Shown: in pieces, positions 33,223 through 33,623 of the stretch
How the letters are laid out: each line of letters begins with the position of its first letter
Position numbering within the stretch: position 1 is the first letter of the stretch
NCBI GenBank assembly: GCA_015069095.1
Contig: SVJH01000022.1
Span: 1 to 33,623, forward strand
DNA length: 33,623 bases
Source of the DNA: Oscillospiraceae bacterium
GTDB lineage: Bacteria > Bacillota > Clostridia > UMGS1810
Direction of reading: 5' to 3'
The notes under the pieces: generated by a model
What the model was told of the DNA's origin: nothing
The model's input: only the letters and a program-made list of their open reading frames with translations
Databases searched by the model: none
Program-made: the position numbers and the translations under genes

Positions 33223-33623
33223 TCACCTTGTTTTGACAACATTTTCTATTGTTCCCGGTCCGTTTTTTCTGCTGAGTACAATAAATGTTTCAAAAAAGTC
33301 TTTAATCTTTTTTGAATATTCACTTTTTAAAAATTCATTATAATCTCCGGCATGAATTGAAGTTATGATTTTCACACCGGAACATAGTGCTTTTTTTAAC
33401 GCCAAAATATCATCATCGTTACCTATTTCGTCTGTAATAATCACGTCAGGAGACATTGCTCTTATCAACATATTTATCCCATCAGTTTTTTTGCAACCAC
33501 ATATAACAAACGAATGAAGACCTATGTCATTTAAAACTTTTCCATTAACTAATGATGCAATTTCATTTCTTTCATCTACAATGCCTACTTTTTTAGCATA
33601 TTCCTCACTTCCAAATAAATACG
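33223..33623 (-). CDS. spoIIIAA: Stage III sporulation protein AA, C-terminal part (5' truncated by window)
   Basis: The frame is open from the TGA/TAA-side stop at 33223 to the window edge, so the true start is outside; a shorter frame starting at an internal ATG (33471) is only part of it. Visible segments are KKVGIVDERNEIASLVNG, FVICGCKKTDGINMLIRAMSP and the Walker B-like VIITDEIGNDDD, then IITSIHAGD. This is the C-terminal half of the GspE/VirB11-like ATPase that powers or assembles the SpoIIIA channel. The Walker A motif would lie beyond the right edge. It is the first gene of the spoIIIA operon; its mother-cell promoter is not in the window. Confidence 0.95.
   Translation of the reverse strand, partial: YLFGSEEYAKKVGIVDERNEIASLVNGKVLNDIGLHSFVICGCKKTDGINMLIRAMSPDVIITDEIGNDDDILALKKALCSGVKIITSIHAGDYNEFLKSEYSKKIKDFFETFIVLSRKNGPGTIENVVKTR

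Noticed and set aside
1-33623. CRISPR arrays, tRNA/rRNA genes, insertion sequences and toxin-antitoxin pairs
   Set aside because: Scanned by eye on both strands; no regularly spaced repeats, cloverleaf-like genes, transposase motifs or paired small ORFs were found.

Overview
The window is a 33.6 kb stretch of low-GC, gene-dense bacterial chromosome from a spore-forming member of the Firmicutes (Bacillota), most likely class Clostridia. Evidence: a complete spoIIIA-AB to AH run plus partial spoIIIAA, the Firmicutes block yybS-gdpP-rplI-dnaB, an Asp23/YqhY protein next to nusB-xseA-xseB-ispA, an IreB/ReoM protein, strong AGGAGG-type ribosome sites, and frequent TTG/GTG starts. There are no tRNA or rRNA genes, CRISPR arrays, insertion sequences or prophage genes. 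No gap without a gene exceeds about 130 bases.

Left half, all + strand (1-14102). It opens with the end of a branched-chain aminotransferase gene and an ApgM-family mutase or proposed homoserine kinase. A single-gene DUF6514 unit between two terminators follows. Then come: a housekeeping block (yybS, the c-di-AMP phosphodiesterase gdpP, rplI, dnaB) with a good sigma-A promoter; tilS and ftsH ending at a terminator; an operon with its own strong promoter (DUF2156 protein, DJ-1/PfpI protein, 5-formyl-THF cyclo-ligase, CPBP membrane protease); and a Xer-type tyrosine recombinase preceded by a 28-bp palindrome.

Right half, all - strand (14123-33623, read right to left). The spoIIIA sporulation-channel operon is followed by the Asp23/YqhY gene with its own promoter and terminator, then nusB-xseA-xseB-ispA. 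A second promoter then drives a long run with no visible internal terminator: pheS-pheT-ireB-murJ-O-antigen-ligase/polymerase-GT4-two tandem DUF4330 proteins-an unknown membrane-anchored protein-nudF-VTC domain protein-DUF4956 membrane protein. The two halves converge on a bidirectional terminator at about 14.1 kb.

Functionally, the - strand run joins phenylalanyl-tRNA charging to cell-envelope work: control of peptidoglycan synthesis (IreB), lipid-linked glycan flipping (MurJ-like), glycan polymerisation or ligation, glycosyl transfer and several uncharacterised envelope proteins. It ends with a predicted polyphosphate polymerase/membrane-partner pair. The points most worth a second look are the dif-like palindrome directly in front of the xer gene at a gene-polarity switch, the overlapping VTC-DUF4956 pair, the DUF4330/unknown envelope proteins in the polysaccharide cluster, the repeat-bearing N-terminus of the O-antigen ligase homologue, and the ireB-murJ junction.
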